Positions 28,822-37,931 are shown, counted from the first letter of the stretch. The stretch: 64,000 bases of DNA from an uncultured Pseudomonadota bacterium (GCA_903884105.1 CAISDJ010000008.1:17538-81537); one strand, 5' to 3'. A program made the numbers and translations. Notes: generated by a model not told the origin, from the letters alone.

Positions 28822-30405
28822 ATGACACAACCGGGGTCCGACCGCGTATTGATCTTCGACACCACGCTGCGTGACGGCGAGCAGTCGCCTGGGTGCAGCA
28901 TGACGCAACCCGAGAAGCTGCGAGTGGCGCGAGCCCTCGCGGAACTCGGTGTCGATATCATCGAGGCCGGTTTCCCGGTCGCCTCTCGGGGCGACTGGGA
29001 GTCCGTCAATGCCATCGCCCGTGAGATCCACGGGCCGACCATTGCCGGACTCGCCCGCTGCAACAAGGACGATATCGAGACGGCTTGGCGCGCGTTACAG
29101 GATGCCAGTCGCCCTCGCCTGCACGTGTTCCTTGCGACCAGCGCGATCCATCGCCAGTACAAGCTCAACATGGCCAAGGAAGAAATCATCCGCACCGCCG
29201 TTGAAGGCGTTCGTCGGGCGCGCGCGTTGTGCGACGACGTGGAGTTTTCCCCGGAAGACGCCTCGCGCACCGAGCTTGAGTTCCTGGCCGAGGTGGTCGA
29301 GGCCGTCGTCGACGCCGGCGCAACCACGGTCAATGTCCCCGATACGGTGGGTTACACCGTCCCGGAAGAATTCCATGATGTCTTTGCCTACCTGAAGCGC
29401 CATGTACGCGGCATCGACAAGATAACCCTGTCCGTGCATTGTCACGACGACTTGGGCATGGCGGTGGCGAACAGCCTCGCTGCCGTCCGGGCAGGCGCCC
29501 GTCAGGTCGAATGCACGATCAACGGCATCGGCGAACGGGCCGGCAACTGCTCACTGGAAGAAGTCGTCATGGCCCTGAAGACGCGCGAGAGCTTCTTCGG
29601 GCTGACCACTGGTATCCAGACCAATCGCCTCTATCCGACCAGCCGCATCGTTTCGCAGATCACCGGCATGCCAGTGCCACGCAACAAGGCCATCGTCGGT
29701 GAAAATGCCTTTGCCCATGAATCGGGCATCCACCAGCACGGCATGCTCCGGCATCACTCCACGTACGAGATCATGCGTCCGCAAGACGTCGGCCTGTCGC
29801 GTACGAGCCTGGTACTCGGCAAGCATAGCGGCCGCCATGCCCTGCGTGAACGAGTCAAGGAACTCGGCTTCGAGATCGATGAGGCGGAGTTCGCCCGTGT
29901 ATTCGAGGAATTCAAGGCGCTGGCCGACAAGAAGAAGGAATTGTTCGATGGCGATATCGAGGCACTGGTCATGCGCGCCGAATCCGGTGCGCCCGGTCCC
30001 TGGCTGCTGGAGGCCGTCGAAGTCACCACCCGCAGCAATGCCGCTGCGCTCGCCAAGGTGCGCCTGAAGCACGTGGACGGGAGAGTGCTTGAACAGCAGA
30101 CGAGCGGTGACGGCCCCGTCGATGCTGCCATCAAGGCGATCGAGCAGATCACCGCCGTCGCCGTGAAGGTCAGCAAGTTCGAGTTGCACAGCCTCTCCGG
30201 CGGTGAAGATGCCCAGGGCGAGGCCGTGATCACCGTCGAGCACAATGGCCGCGGCTATCGCGGCACCAGCGCCAGCACCGACATCGTCGAGGCGGCGGCT
30301 CATGCATTCCTTGAGGTCGTCAATCGCATCGAGTCGACGCGCCTCACTGCCGAGCGCAACGGCGGCGAGCGTCGCGCCGACCCGCCAGCAGTCGCCGCGG
30401 TATAG
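28822..30405 (+). CDS. leuA: 2-isopropylmalate synthase
   Basis: LeuA condenses acetyl-CoA with 2-oxoisovalerate, the first committed step to leucine. The 527-residue protein has IFDTTLRDGEQSPGCSM (metal-binding Asp and DGEQ), the HCHDDLGMAVAN metal histidines and the GIGERAGNCSLEEVVMAL motif. A C-terminal regulatory domain (about 390-510) for leucine feedback includes GRGYRGTSASTDIVEAAAHAFL. The ATG at 28822 is 14 bases after ilvC. In several relatives ilvG and ilvM sit between ilvC and leuA; they are absent here. Confidence 0.97.
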   Translation: MTQPGSDRVLIFDTTLRDGEQSPGCSMTQPEKLRVARALAELGVDIIEAGFPVASRGDWESVNAIAREIHGPTIAGLARCNKDDIETAWRALQDASRPRLHVFLATSAIHRQYKLNMAKEEIIRTAVEGVRRARALCDDVEFSPEDASRTELEFLAEVVEAVVDAGATTVNVPDTVGYTVPEEFHDVFAYLKRHVRGIDKITLSVHCHDDLGMAVANSLAAVRAGARQVECTINGIGERAGNCSLEEVVMALKTRESFFGLTTGIQTNRLYPTSRIVSQITGMPVPRNKAIVGENAFAHESGIHQHGMLRHHSTYEIMRPQDVGLSRTSLVLGKHSGRHALRERVKELGFEIDEAEFARVFEEFKALADKKKELFDGDIEALVMRAESGAPGPWLLEAVEVTTRSNAAALAKVRLKHVDGRVLEQQTSGDGPVDAAIKAIEQITAVAVKVSKFELHSLSGGEDAQGEAVITVEHNGRGYRGTSASTDIVEAAAHAFLEVVNRIESTRLTAERNGGERRADPPAVAAV

Positions 30406-30482
30406 TTGCCCGGGTTCAAGAGGGCTTGCCGCGCGTTCGCGGAGCCAGTCGAGTCGAAAGTCGGAAGAGGTTGTACAGTCCC

Positions 30483-31442
30483 ATGCCCATAGCAGAAGCA
30501 AAATTCATCTGGCAGAACGGCAAGCTCGTTGCCTGGGAAAAGGCAACCGTCCATGTATTGGCCCATGCGCTACATTACGGCTCTACGGTATTCGAAGGCG
30601 TCCGTGCCTATGCGACGTCCAATGGCCCGGCGATTTTCCGCCTGCAGGATCACACGCGCAGGCTGTTCGACTCCGCACGCATCTACCGGATGGACATCCC
30701 CTACACCCCGGCGGAGATCAACGCCGCCTGCAAGCTGATCGTCACTGCGAATGAGCTTAACAAGGGCGCATACCTCAGGCCTTTTGCCTACCGCGGCTAT
30801 GGTGAAATCGGCGTGGCGCCGAAGAATCCTCCACCCATCGATACGGTGGTCGCAGGTTTTGAGTGGGGCGCATACCTCGGTGCCGACGGCCTCGAAAACG
30901 GGATCGATGTCTGTGTGTCCTCGTGGCAGCGGCTGGCGCCGAATACCATTCCTGCATTGGGCAAGGCCGCGGGCAACTACCTGTCCAGCCAGCTCATCAG
31001 CATGGAAGCCAAACGCCTCGGGTTTGCCGAAGGCATCGGTCTCGGCACCGACGGCAGCGTCAGCGAAGGCGCTGGCGAGAACCTCTTCCTGGTGCGGGAT
31101 GGCGTCATCCACACGCCGGCAGTAGCCAACTCGATCCTGCAGGGCATCACCCGCGATACGGTCATGACCCTCGCTCGCGAGCACGGCTTCACGGTCCGCG
31201 AGCAGACGATGCCCCGCGAAATGCTGTACATGGCAGACGAAATCTTCCTGACCGGCACCGCTGCGGAAATCACGCCAGTGCGTTCAGTGGACCGGATCCA
31301 GGTGGGAGCTGGACGCCGTGGCCCGATAACGGAAACCTTGCAGACGGCTTTCTTCGGGCTGTTCAACGGCAAGACCCCCGACAAGTGGGGCTGGCTGTCC
31401 CTGTGCAACGACGCGGCTCCTGGCGTTGCAGCAGCTGACTGA
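30483..31442 (+). CDS. ilvE: branched-chain amino acid aminotransferase
   Basis: This fold-IV PLP enzyme of 319 residues transfers amino groups to the keto acids of Val, Leu and Ile. It has FIWQNGKLVAWEKATVHVL, ALHYGSTVFEGVRAY, the KAAGNYLSSQLISMEAKR motif with the PLP lysine, EGAGENLFLVRDG, and FLTGTAAEITPVRSVD. The start ATG at 30483 is preceded by GAAGAGG. It is inserted between leuA and leuC, so the final transamination step is cotranscribed with the leucine branch. Confidence 0.96.
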   Translation: MPIAEAKFIWQNGKLVAWEKATVHVLAHALHYGSTVFEGVRAYATSNGPAIFRLQDHTRRLFDSARIYRMDIPYTPAEINAACKLIVTANELNKGAYLRPFAYRGYGEIGVAPKNPPPIDTVVAGFEWGAYLGADGLENGIDVCVSSWQRLAPNTIPALGKAAGNYLSSQLISMEAKRLGFAEGIGLGTDGSVSEGAGENLFLVRDGVIHTPAVANSILQGITRDTVMTLAREHGFTVREQTMPREMLYMADEIFLTGTAAEITPVRSVDRIQVGAGRRGPITETLQTAFFGLFNGKTPDKWGWLSLCNDAAPGVAAAD

Positions 31443-31457
31443 TCCACGGCACGACTC

Positions 31458-32858
31458 ATGTCCCAGAAAACCCTGTTCGAAAAGGTATGGGAGCGGCACG
31501 AAGTCGTTCCCGAAACGGCCGACACCCCCGCAGTTCTCTACATTGATCTCCACCTGATCCATGAAGTGACCACGCCGCAGGCCTTCACGCTCCTGCGCGA
31601 GCAGAACCTGAAGGTTCGCCGACCGGATCGCATCCTGGCCACGATGGATCACTCGACGCCCACCACCACGGAAGAGATCTTCGGCCGCATCCCGATCCGC
31701 ATGGAGTCGGCCGCGCAGCAGATCCACAAGCTCGAGGACAACTGCCGCGAGTTCGGCATCGAACTGCTCGGCATGACGCACAAGGATCGCGGCATCGTGC
31801 ATATCATCGGTCCTGAACTGGGCGCGACGCAGCCAGGCAAGACAATTGTCTGCGGAGACAGCCACACCGCCACACACGGTGCATTCGGTGCGCTGGCATT
31901 CGGCATCGGCACGACCGAAGTGGGCCACGTCCTTGCCACGCAGAGCCTGCTGCAGCGTCGCCCGAAAACGCTGGCCATCAACGTCAAGGGTCGCTTGCCT
32001 GCGGGCGTGGCTGCCAAGGACCTGATCCTCGCCATCATCGGCAAGATCGGGGTCGGCGGTGGCACGGGCCACGTGATCGAGTATCGCGGCGAAGCCATCA
32101 GTGCACTGTCGATGGACGAGCGGATGACCATCTGCAACATGTCCATCGAGGCGGGTGCGCGAGCGGGCATGATTGCCCCCGATGAAACCACGTTCGAGTA
32201 CCTCAATGGCCGTCCCAAGGCACCGCAAGGCGCCGCCTGGGACAAGGCGGTTGCCGCGTGGCGCGAGCTCAAGTCCGACGCGGGTGCCCGCTTCGACCGC
32301 GAAGTCGACATCGACGCCTCGGCACTCGAACCGATGATCACCTACGGCACGCATCCCGGCATGGTGTTGCCGATTTCCGGCTCCGTGCCCACGAAGCCGG
32401 ACGATCCGGCCTTTGCGAAGGCGCTGAACTACATGGGCATGACGCCGGGTGAGCGATTGCTCGACAAGCCCATCAACATCGTGTTCATCGGCAGCTGCAC
32501 CAACGCAAGGTTGTCGGATATCCAGTTGGCCGCACGCGTCATCAAAGGCCACAAGGTCGCCGCGGGCGTGCGGATGCTCGTGGTTCCCGGTTCACAGCAG
32601 ATCAAGCATGCCGCGGAAGCGCTTGGCCTCGACAAGATCTTTCTCGACGCGGGCGCGGAATGGCGTGAGTCGGGCTGCTCCATGTGCATCGGCATGAACG
32701 GTGACCTCGCCGGAAAAGGCGAGTATGTGGTCAGCACCAGCAACCGCAACTTCGAAGGTCGCCAGGGTCAGGGGGCGCGCACATTGCTCGCTAGCCCGGC
32801 CACGGCGGCGGCGGCGGCGATTCGTGGACGGATTACCGATCCCCGGCAGTTCCTGTAA
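31458..32858 (+). CDS. leuC: 3-isopropylmalate dehydratase large subunit
   Basis: LeuC, with LeuD, isomerises 2-isopropylmalate through a [4Fe-4S] cluster. The 466 residues include the [13 protein letters not shown] start region, [28 protein letters not shown], and the cluster cysteines in FIGSCTNAR and [11 protein letters not shown]. The length is exactly that expected for the bacterial subunit. It starts 15 bases after ilvE. Confidence 0.97.
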   Translation: MSQKTLFEKVWERHEVVPETADTPAVLYIDLHLIHEVTTPQAFTLLREQNLKVRRPDRILATMDHSTPTTTEEIFGRIPIRMESAAQQIHKLEDNCREFGIELLGMTHKDRGIVHIIGPELGATQPGKTIVCGDSHTATHGAFGALAFGIGTTEVGHVLATQSLLQRRPKTLAINVKGRLPAGVAAKDLILAIIGKIGVGGGTGHVIEYRGEAISALSMDERMTICNMSIEAGARAGMIAPDETTFEYLNGRPKAPQGAAWDKAVAAWRELKSDAGARFDREVDIDASALEPMITYGTHPGMVLPISGSVPTKPDDPAFAKALNYMGMTPGERLLDKPINIVFIGSCTNARLSDIQLAARVIKGHKVAAGVRMLVVPGSQQIKHAAEALGLDKIFLDAGAEWRESGCSMCIGMNGDLAGKGEYVVSTSNRNFEGRQGQGARTLLASPATAAAAAIRGRITDPRQFL

Positions 32859-32879
32859 TTCACTCGACCCCTAGCGACC

Positions 32880-33491
32880 ATGCCTTACCCGCAAAACACC
32901 AGCCAGTCCTATGAGATGCAGCCGATCAAGTCCGTGAAGTCACGGACCGTTGTCCTGCCCTCCACCGACATCGACACGGACCAGATCATTCCCGCGCGCT
33001 TCCTGCGCACGACCACCAAGGAAGGCCTTGGCAAGCAGCTGTTCTCAGACTGGCGCTACGATGCGAACGGTACTCCGAAAACTGACTTCGTTCTGAATCT
33101 CCCTGAATCCCAGGGCGCTGCGATCCTGGTCGCAGGCAACAATTTCGGCTGCGGTTCTTCACGGGAGCATGCCCCGTGGGCGTTGATGGACTTCGGCATT
33201 CGTGCCGTCATCAGCACCGAGATTGCGGACATCTTTAGCAGCAACGCGCTCAAGAACGGCCTGCTGCCGCTGGTCATCGACAAGGCGACACACGCGTGGC
33301 TGATGGAACACCCCGGCGCGGACGTCGAGATCGACCTTGAAACAACCACGCTGAAACTGCCGGATGGCAAATCCGTCAAGTTCCCGATTGAGGCTTTCGC
33401 ACGTTACTGCCTGCTGAATGGCATCGACGAGCTGGGCTACCTGCTGAACCAGGACGACGCGATCAGCCGTCACGAACGAGCCTACCCATGA
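32880..33491 (+). CDS. leuD: 3-isopropylmalate dehydratase small subunit
   Basis: LeuD provides the swivelling domain that closes over the LeuC active site. The 203-residue protein has [38 protein letters not shown] and the [20 protein letters not shown] segment. An internal ATG at 32916 (MQPIKSVKS) could be the true start, since the first twelve residues are not family-like and neither ATG has a strong ribosome site. Its stop overlaps the leuB start (ATGA). Confidence 0.95.
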   Translation: MPYPQNTSQSYEMQPIKSVKSRTVVLPSTDIDTDQIIPARFLRTTTKEGLGKQLFSDWRYDANGTPKTDFVLNLPESQGAAILVAGNNFGCGSSREHAPWALMDFGIRAVISTEIADIFSSNALKNGLLPLVIDKATHAWLMEHPGADVEIDLETTTLKLPDGKSVKFPIEAFARYCLLNGIDELGYLLNQDDAISRHERAYP

Positions 33492-34549
33492 AGGCACGCA
33501 TTGTTGTCTTGCCGGGCGACGGCATTGGTCCCGAAGTCACTGCGCAGGCAGTCAAGGTCCTCGCTGCAGTGGCCAGGCGCTTTGGCCACGAGTTCACGTT
33601 CGACCAGCAGCTCATCGGTGGCGCCGCGATCGATGCCACCGGGTCGGCGTTGCCTCCAGAGACCCTGGCGGCTTGCCAGGCTGCGAGTGCGGTCCTGCTC
33701 GGCGCGGTCGGTGGACCCAAGTGGTCCGATCCGGCGGCGAAGATCCGGCCCGAGCAGGGACTGCTGGCGATTCGCAAGGGCCTTGGCTTGTTCGCGAACC
33801 TTCGCCCGGTCACGCTGCACCCGGCTCTGCTGGACGCCTCGACCATCAAGGCCGAAGTACTCAAGGGCACCGACATCATGGTGGTCCGCGAACTGACCGG
33901 CGGCATCTACTTCGGCGAAAAGACCCGCACCGCCACGACCGCAAGCGACCTGTGTACCTACTCGGTCGAGGAAGTCGAGCGCGTGGTGCGCGTGGCCGGC
34001 AAGCTGGCAATGGGTCGACGCAAGTCGCTCGTGTCTGTCGACAAGGCGAACGTGCTTGAGACTTCCCGCCTGTGGCGCCAGGTCGCGGAGCGCGTCCTGA
34101 AGTCCGAGTTCCCCGAGGTCACCTTCGAACACATGCTGGTGGACTCCGCCGCGATGCATCTCATCCGCAAGCCAACGAGTTTCGATGTGATCGTCACCGA
34201 GAACATGTTCGGCGACATCCTGACCGATGAAGCTTCCATGCTTGCAGGGTCAATGGGCTTGCTGCCTTCCGCATCGCTGGGTTCTGGAACACTTGGACTG
34301 TACGAGCCTATTCATGGCTCTGCGCCCGATATTGCAGGCCGCGGAATTGCGAATCCGTTTGGCGCCATCCTGAGTGCCGCGATGTTGCTCAGGCACTCGT
34401 TAGGCCTGCTGCCGGAAGCCGCGGCGATCGAGGCGGCAGTCTCCTCGGCTGTCACCGCCGGGGTCAGAACGGCAGACATTGCTGCCGGGGGACCCCAAGT
34501 ATCCACTTCCGAGGCCGGAGAGGCTGTCTTGAGGATTCTTTTAGGTTAG
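33488..34549 (+). CDS. leuB: 3-isopropylmalate dehydrogenase
   Basis: LeuB oxidatively decarboxylates 3-isopropylmalate with NAD. The 353 residues include [51 protein letters not shown] and [24 protein letters not shown] split across the metal and substrate site, and [16 protein letters not shown] at the NAD site. It starts in a four-base overlap with leuD and is the last protein gene of the operon. The terminator lies 310 bases further on. Confidence 0.97.
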   Translation: MKARIVVLPGDGIGPEVTAQAVKVLAAVARRFGHEFTFDQQLIGGAAIDATGSALPPETLAACQAASAVLLGAVGGPKWSDPAAKIRPEQGLLAIRKGLGLFANLRPVTLHPALLDASTIKAEVLKGTDIMVVRELTGGIYFGEKTRTATTASDLCTYSVEEVERVVRVAGKLAMGRRKSLVSVDKANVLETSRLWRQVAERVLKSEFPEVTFEHMLVDSAAMHLIRKPTSFDVIVTENMFGDILTDEASMLAGSMGLLPSASLGSGTLGLYEPIHGSAPDIAGRGIANPFGAILSAAMLLRHSLGLLPEAAAIEAAVSSAVTAGVRTADIAAGGPQVSTSEAGEAVLRILLG

Positions 34550-34671
34550 TGACTTAACTTATTGATTTATAGCCAGTCGCCCGTTCTTATGACGGCCGTC
34601 TGCCTTAGTCTGCTCGGTCAAATTGGGCGTTTTGCCCAAAAATTGCCCCCCAACTGCCGCCGGAGATTGGT

Positions 34672-34889
34672 TATGATCCAGTCAGGCGCGGCGGTTCTCC
34701 CGCTCCTTTAGCTTCTGCAGCCTCTGGCTATAACCCTTTTTTGCGCGGCCTTTCGAGGTCGACGTGTCTTTGGTGGAAACGGAACTCGCGTCGGGTTAGT
34801 CCCCATGCTGCAACGGTTCATCCCGTTGCGGCGAGACCTTGATCTTCGTTGCCACATCTAGGCCGGCCCTAACAGGCCGGCCTTTTTTT
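34672..34889 (+). ncRNA. candidate structured RNA of unknown class after leuB
   Basis: The 310 bases between leuB and its terminator contain several strong foldable elements and no protein gene. GCTGCAACGG (34807-34816) pairs fully with 34823-34832 around a six-base loop. GGCCT-TTCG-AGGTC forms a tetraloop hairpin at 34747-34760. GACGTG (34761-34766) pairs with CGCGTC (34787-34792). AACCC (34732-34736) can close onto GGGTT (34793-34797). A TATGAT box at 34672-34677 could be a -10, though no good -35 precedes it. It may be a small RNA or simply the operon's 3' untranslated region. I could not match it to 6S, 4.5S, tmRNA or RNase P landmarks. Confidence 0.35.
34860..34889 (+). terminator. intrinsic terminator
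   Basis: AGGCCGGCC and GGCCGGCCT form a perfect nine-pair stem with a six-base loop (CTAACA), followed by seven T residues. It terminates plus-strand transcription from the ilvC-leuB operon or from the candidate RNA. It ends 15 bases before the metB stop on the other strand. Confidence 0.93.
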
Positions 34890-34903
34890 GCTCTCCTGAT
34901 CCC

Positions 34904-36082
34904 TCAGCGAGGTGATCGCCTGACGCGGTCGAGCGCGGCACGCAGATCCGCGAGCAGGTCTCGCACATCTTCAATTCCGACCGACAACCGGATCAGCCCG
35001 TCAGTGATCCCTGCCCGCGCCCTGGTTTCTGCATCGAGCGCTGCGTGCGTCATGGTGGTCGGGTGCGCTGCCAGGCTCTCAACCCCACCCAGCGATTCCG
35101 CCAGCGAGAAACACTTGAGTCCATCGAAGAACGCACGCACCTGATTGAGCCCGCCGGCCAGTTCAAAACTGACCATGGCACCGAAGCCGGACTGCTGCTT
35201 TCGTGCCAACGCATGCTGCGGATGGGTGTCGAGCCCCGGAAAGTGCACCGCCTGCACCGCGGAATCTTGCGACAGCAAATCCGCTACGGCGGCAGCATTG
35301 GCCGCATGTGCCTGCATTCTCACATGCAGAGTCCGCAACCCCCGCAGGGTCAGGAAGCTGTCGAACGGTGCTCCGATCAATCCGGTTGCGTTACCCCACC
35401 ACTCGAGCTGCTGTTGCAGCGCTGGCGTTGCCGCGATGACGACCCCGCCGACCACGTCGCTGTGGCCGTTCAGGTACTTCGTTGTTGAATGCACGACGAG
35501 GTCCGAGCCCAACGCAATGGGCTGCTGCCATACGGGGGATAGGAAGGTATTGTCAGTTGCGACGAGCGCTCCCTGCTCATGCGCAGCCGCGGCAATCGAA
35601 CGGACATCCGCCACCCGCAGCAGCGGATTGCTCGGTGTTTCGATCCATACCAGGGCGGGCTTCCGCTTCATCGCGGAGGCGACGGCCACCGCGTCTGTCT
35701 GATCAATGAATTCGATACGCAGCACGCCGCGGTGCGCGAGTGCGCTGAACAGCCGATAGGTCCCGCCATAGCAATCGTGAGGAGCGACCACGAGGTCAGT
35801 CGGACCGACCAGTTGACTGACCAGGGTCACGGCAGCCATGCCGGATGCCGTGACTACGGCCCCTGCCCCGCCTTCGAGGTCGGCCAATGCCGTTGCAAGC
35901 GCGTCGCGCGTGGGATTGCCCGAACGGCTGTAGTCGTAGCGACCCTTCTCGCCAAAGGCAGTGAAGGCGAAGTTCGTGGTCAGATAAAGAGGCGGGACCA
36001 CCGCATGGTGCTGCGTGTCGCTCTCAAGCCCCGCGCGTACGACGCGCGTCGCCACCTGGCAGGGATTCGGATCGTCGCTCAT
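34904..36082 (-). CDS. metB: cystathionine gamma-synthase or O-acylhomoserine sulfhydrylase (Cys/Met PLP family)
   Basis: This 392-residue PLP enzyme links O-acylhomoserine to cysteine in methionine synthesis. It has YDYSRSGNPTRDALATALADLEGG, the APHDCYGGTYRLF segment, IETPSNPLLRVADV, the PLP lysine in VHSTTKYLNGHSDVVGG, and SLGGVESLAAHPTTMTHA near the C-terminus. Those marks fit gamma-synthase best, though sulfhydrylases are close relatives. Its start overlaps the metX stop by four bases, so both are probably controlled by the upstream SAM riboswitch. Confidence 0.92.
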   Translation of the reverse strand: MSDDPNPCQVATRVVRAGLESDTQHHAVVPPLYLTTNFAFTAFGEKGRYDYSRSGNPTRDALATALADLEGGAGAVVTASGMAAVTLVSQLVGPTDLVVAPHDCYGGTYRLFSALAHRGVLRIEFIDQTDAVAVASAMKRKPALVWIETPSNPLLRVADVRSIAAAAHEQGALVATDNTFLSPVWQQPIALGSDLVVHSTTKYLNGHSDVVGGVVIAATPALQQQLEWWGNATGLIGAPFDSFLTLRGLRTLHVRMQAHAANAAAVADLLSQDSAVQAVHFPGLDTHPQHALARKQQSGFGAMVSFELAGGLNQVRAFFDGLKCFSLAESLGGVESLAAHPTTMTHAALDAETRARAGITDGLIRLSVGIEDVRDLLADLRAALDRVRRSPR

Positions 36083-37125
36083 GGCTCGGGGCCTCCGGAC
36101 AGGGCCTCCGCAAGGACCGGTCGCATTGCTTCAACTTCCTTGAGGAACGCATCGTGACCATAGACTGACGACAGTTCCGTCAATCTGCAGCGCGCAGCCA
36201 CGCGATCGCGCAGGCTGCGCATGTCCGCGATCGGCACCAACTGATCTTCAAGCACGCCGATCAATGTAGTCGGAACCCGGATCTTCGCCGGCTCGACAAA
36301 GTGCAGATCGATGGACTCCGAGAGGCAGACGAACGCTTCCGGGATGTATCTCTGCGCATAGGCGTCGCCCCGCGCGAACAGATAGGACTCGACCGGAAAC
36401 CTGAAGCCGCTGTCGGTTTTCGTGGGAGGGCCACCAAAACGGGCCGCGAATTCGGCCGGGCTGCGATAGGTCGCCATCGCCAGTGCCCTCGCCAGCTTGA
36501 GGCCTTCGGCCCCCTCACCTCGTGAAGCCGCATGCCGCACGATGGCCCGCTGAACGCTGCGCCATGCGGTTGCCATCGGGTGCGTATGGTCGGCCGCGCT
36601 GATCGACACGATATGACCCACTTCGTCGGGATACCGTTCGGCAAAAGCGAGCGCCACCATGCCGCCATAAGAGGCGCCGACGATGGCGTGCAGCCGCTTG
36701 GCGCCGAGATGTGCAATCAGGCGGTGGAGTATTTCTGCCTGGTCGAACGCGCTGATGCTAGGGAAGCGGCTGTCACCCGCCATGGGGCCGGTGGAGTCGC
36801 CGCTGGCTCCTAGAAAATCGAAGCCGAGAATGGCGAACCGGTTGGAATCGACCGGACAACCTGGCCCGACGACGCCATTCCACCACCCCTGCTGTCCCGC
36901 ATTGGCCTCCGAGAACACCACGCGACTCGCAGAAATGCCCCCAAGAGCGGCAACGATGGGCGTGTCCCCGCTGCGCGCGCCGGTGAGGCGCCATGCCACT
37001 TTGACGTCACCCAGGGTGCCGCCGAACTGCAGCGGCAGGTCACCGGCAATCGTGAGGATGCCTTCCCGCGCCTCCTGGGCAACGGACCGGTCTTCCGCCT
37101 GTGAGGCAGTCACTCGTGTAGTCAT
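36079..37125 (-). CDS. metX: homoserine O-acyltransferase, MetX type
   Basis: This alpha/beta-hydrolase-fold enzyme acylates homoserine, the entry step to methionine. The 348 residues contain ALGGISASRVV, the nucleophile Ser152 in IVGASYGGMVALAFAERYPD, the acid in VLEDQLVP and the histidine in YGHDAFLKE. The choice between acetyl- and succinyl-CoA cannot be settled by eye; in Xanthomonas-like bacteria some MetX proteins use succinyl-CoA. ATG 37125 is chosen because the frame upstream reads through leader hairpins and is not protein-like. GGAG lies 13 bases before it. Confidence 0.92.
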   Translation of the reverse strand: MTTRVTASQAEDRSVAQEAREGILTIAGDLPLQFGGTLGDVKVAWRLTGARSGDTPIVAALGGISASRVVFSEANAGQQGWWNGVVGPGCPVDSNRFAILGFDFLGASGDSTGPMAGDSRFPSISAFDQAEILHRLIAHLGAKRLHAIVGASYGGMVALAFAERYPDEVGHIVSISAADHTHPMATAWRSVQRAIVRHAASRGEGAEGLKLARALAMATYRSPAEFAARFGGPPTKTDSGFRFPVESYLFARGDAYAQRYIPEAFVCLSESIDLHFVEPAKIRVPTTLIGVLEDQLVPIADMRSLRDRVAARCRLTELSSVYGHDAFLKEVEAMRPVLAEALSGGPEP

Positions 37126-37364
37126 CTGGACAGACGCTCTCCAAAGCCTCCCGCGGACAAGGACCCATACCCTTGGCAACAGGCGGAACTCCCTGATGGC
37201 AGGGAGCGGTTTCCACACATCGGAAACCCCTACGGAGAGCCGTAGCGGCAGGTCGCTGTAGCCTGACCTCGAAGCCCTGGCGCCGGTTAGGGAGCTCGCG
37301 CCTCAAGGTTCTACAGCACCTCATCTGTCGGCCCCGCCGCTGCCTTCTGGTCTGGCAGCGGGAC
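37126..37364 (-). promoter_or_regulatory. long structured leader between riboswitch and metX
   Basis: About 240 bases separate the aptamer from metX. They contain three clear hairpins: 37337-37361 (eight pairs, GGCAGCGG arm, nine-base loop), 37208-37228 (GGTTTCC with GGAAACC) and 37189-37206 (CTCCCTG with CAGGGAG, four-base loop). None is followed by a T-tract on the minus strand, so a simple intrinsic terminator is not evident. Control could be at translation or by Rho. Confidence 0.5.
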
Positions 37365-37467
37365 GGGATACCGCAGGAGTTGGCACCTTTTCGCGGGGGT
37401 TAGCTCGCGACGGTTGCCCCGGCTTCAAAGGGCCTGACCCTCAGCCGGTCTCGATGAGTGCTAAAAG
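37365..37467 (-). promoter_or_regulatory. SAM-I (S-box) riboswitch aptamer
   Basis: The minus strand shows the conserved S-box pieces in order: ATCGAGACCGGCTGAGGG, a TCAGGCCC arm, TTTGAAGCCGGGGCAACC (the CCGGCT/AGCCGG helix and the GCAACC kink-turn side), a GC-rich P3 hairpin (TCGCG/CGCGA), then AAAGGTGCCAACTCCTGC. This matches the SAM-I consensus closely. It lies upstream of metX-metB, so S-adenosylmethionine should repress the methionine branch. Transcription would begin just before it from the promoter at 37468-37495. Confidence 0.9.
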
Positions 37468-37495
37468 TTTATGGGGATTCATGGGCGAGCGTCAA
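37468..37495 (-). promoter_or_regulatory. predicted promoter of metX-metB
   Basis: On the minus strand TTGACG (37490-37495) and CATAAA (37468-37473) are 16 bases apart. A start point near 37460 places the aptamer at the 5' end of the transcript. The -35 box is near consensus; the -10 is moderate. Confidence 0.55.
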
Positions 37496-37557
37496 GGAAG
37501 GACCCATCTTGCCTGGGGAAATGCGCAGTCCAATCGCGCGATTGTGACGGATCGGGT

Positions 37558-37584
37558 TTGACTTGCCCGCCTCGTTTGTATTAA
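37558..37584 (+). promoter_or_regulatory. possible promoter of the his operon
   Basis: TTGACT (37558-37563) is a good -35 box. Candidate -10 boxes are TATTAA (37579-37584, 15-base spacing) or TTAACG (37581-37586, 17-base spacing). The adjoining TrpR-like palindrome starts at 37586, so a bound repressor would block the start site. Confidence 0.45.
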
Positions 37585-37585
37585 C

Positions 37586-37603
37586 GTGCTATCACGCTAG
37601 TAC
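37586..37603 (+). promoter_or_regulatory. TrpR-like operator upstream of the his regulator
   Basis: GTGCTA-TCACGC-TAGTAC is an imperfect palindrome. It agrees with the E. coli trp operator consensus (GTACTAGTTAACTAGTAC) at 12 of 18 positions, including the full CTAGTAC half. It lies ten bases before the start codon of a TrpR-family gene, directly after the predicted promoter. Autoregulation of the regulator-his operon is the simple reading. Confidence 0.55.
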
Positions 37604-37613
37604 ACGGACTCCC

Positions 37614-37931
37614 ATGAAAGATCACCGCGCCGTGACGCCGCGCCAGGAAGCCCTGGCAGAGCGATCCCTCGCCGAAGCCCTACTGAAACTCCAGTCGGTG
37701 GACGAGTGCCGCGCGTTCCTGAAGGACTTGTGCAGTCCGGCCGAACTGCAGGCGCTATCCGACCGCTGGGCTGTCGTGGGCCTGTTGCAGGAAGGACTGC
37801 CCTATCGCGAGATCCAGCGGCGAACTGGTGTCAGCGTCACGACCGTCGGGCGGGTTGCCCGGTATCTCACACAAGGCAATGGCGGTTATGCGCTGGTTGT
37901 CAAACGACTCGAGGATCCCCGCCATGGATAA
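37614..37931 (+). CDS. TrpR-family transcriptional regulator (YerC/YecD type, probable his repressor)
   Basis: The 105-residue protein has the TrpR/YerC fold: LAEALLKLQSVDECRAFLKDLCSPAELQALSDRWAVVGLL split into helices, then the DNA-binding YREIQRRTGVSVTTVGRVARYL (about residues 66-87). It overlaps the start of hisG by eight bases and is preceded by a TrpR-like palindrome. TrpR-family proteins next to his genes in Xanthomonas-type bacteria have been proposed as histidine repressors (HisR). The corepressor here is therefore likely histidine, but that is inference. Confidence 0.85.
   Translation: MKDHRAVTPRQEALAERSLAEALLKLQSVDECRAFLKDLCSPAELQALSDRWAVVGLLQEGLPYREIQRRTGVSVTTVGRVARYLTQGNGGYALVVKRLEDPRHG

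Noticed and set aside
34811..34828. tRNA T-arm-like sequence CAACGGTTCATCCCGTTG
   Set aside because: The loop is six bases when properly paired, and no acceptor, D or anticodon arm of a tRNA surrounds it.
37337..37361. Hairpin in the metX leader taken as an intrinsic terminator
   Set aside because: On the minus strand it is followed by CGGGGCCG, with no T-tract.
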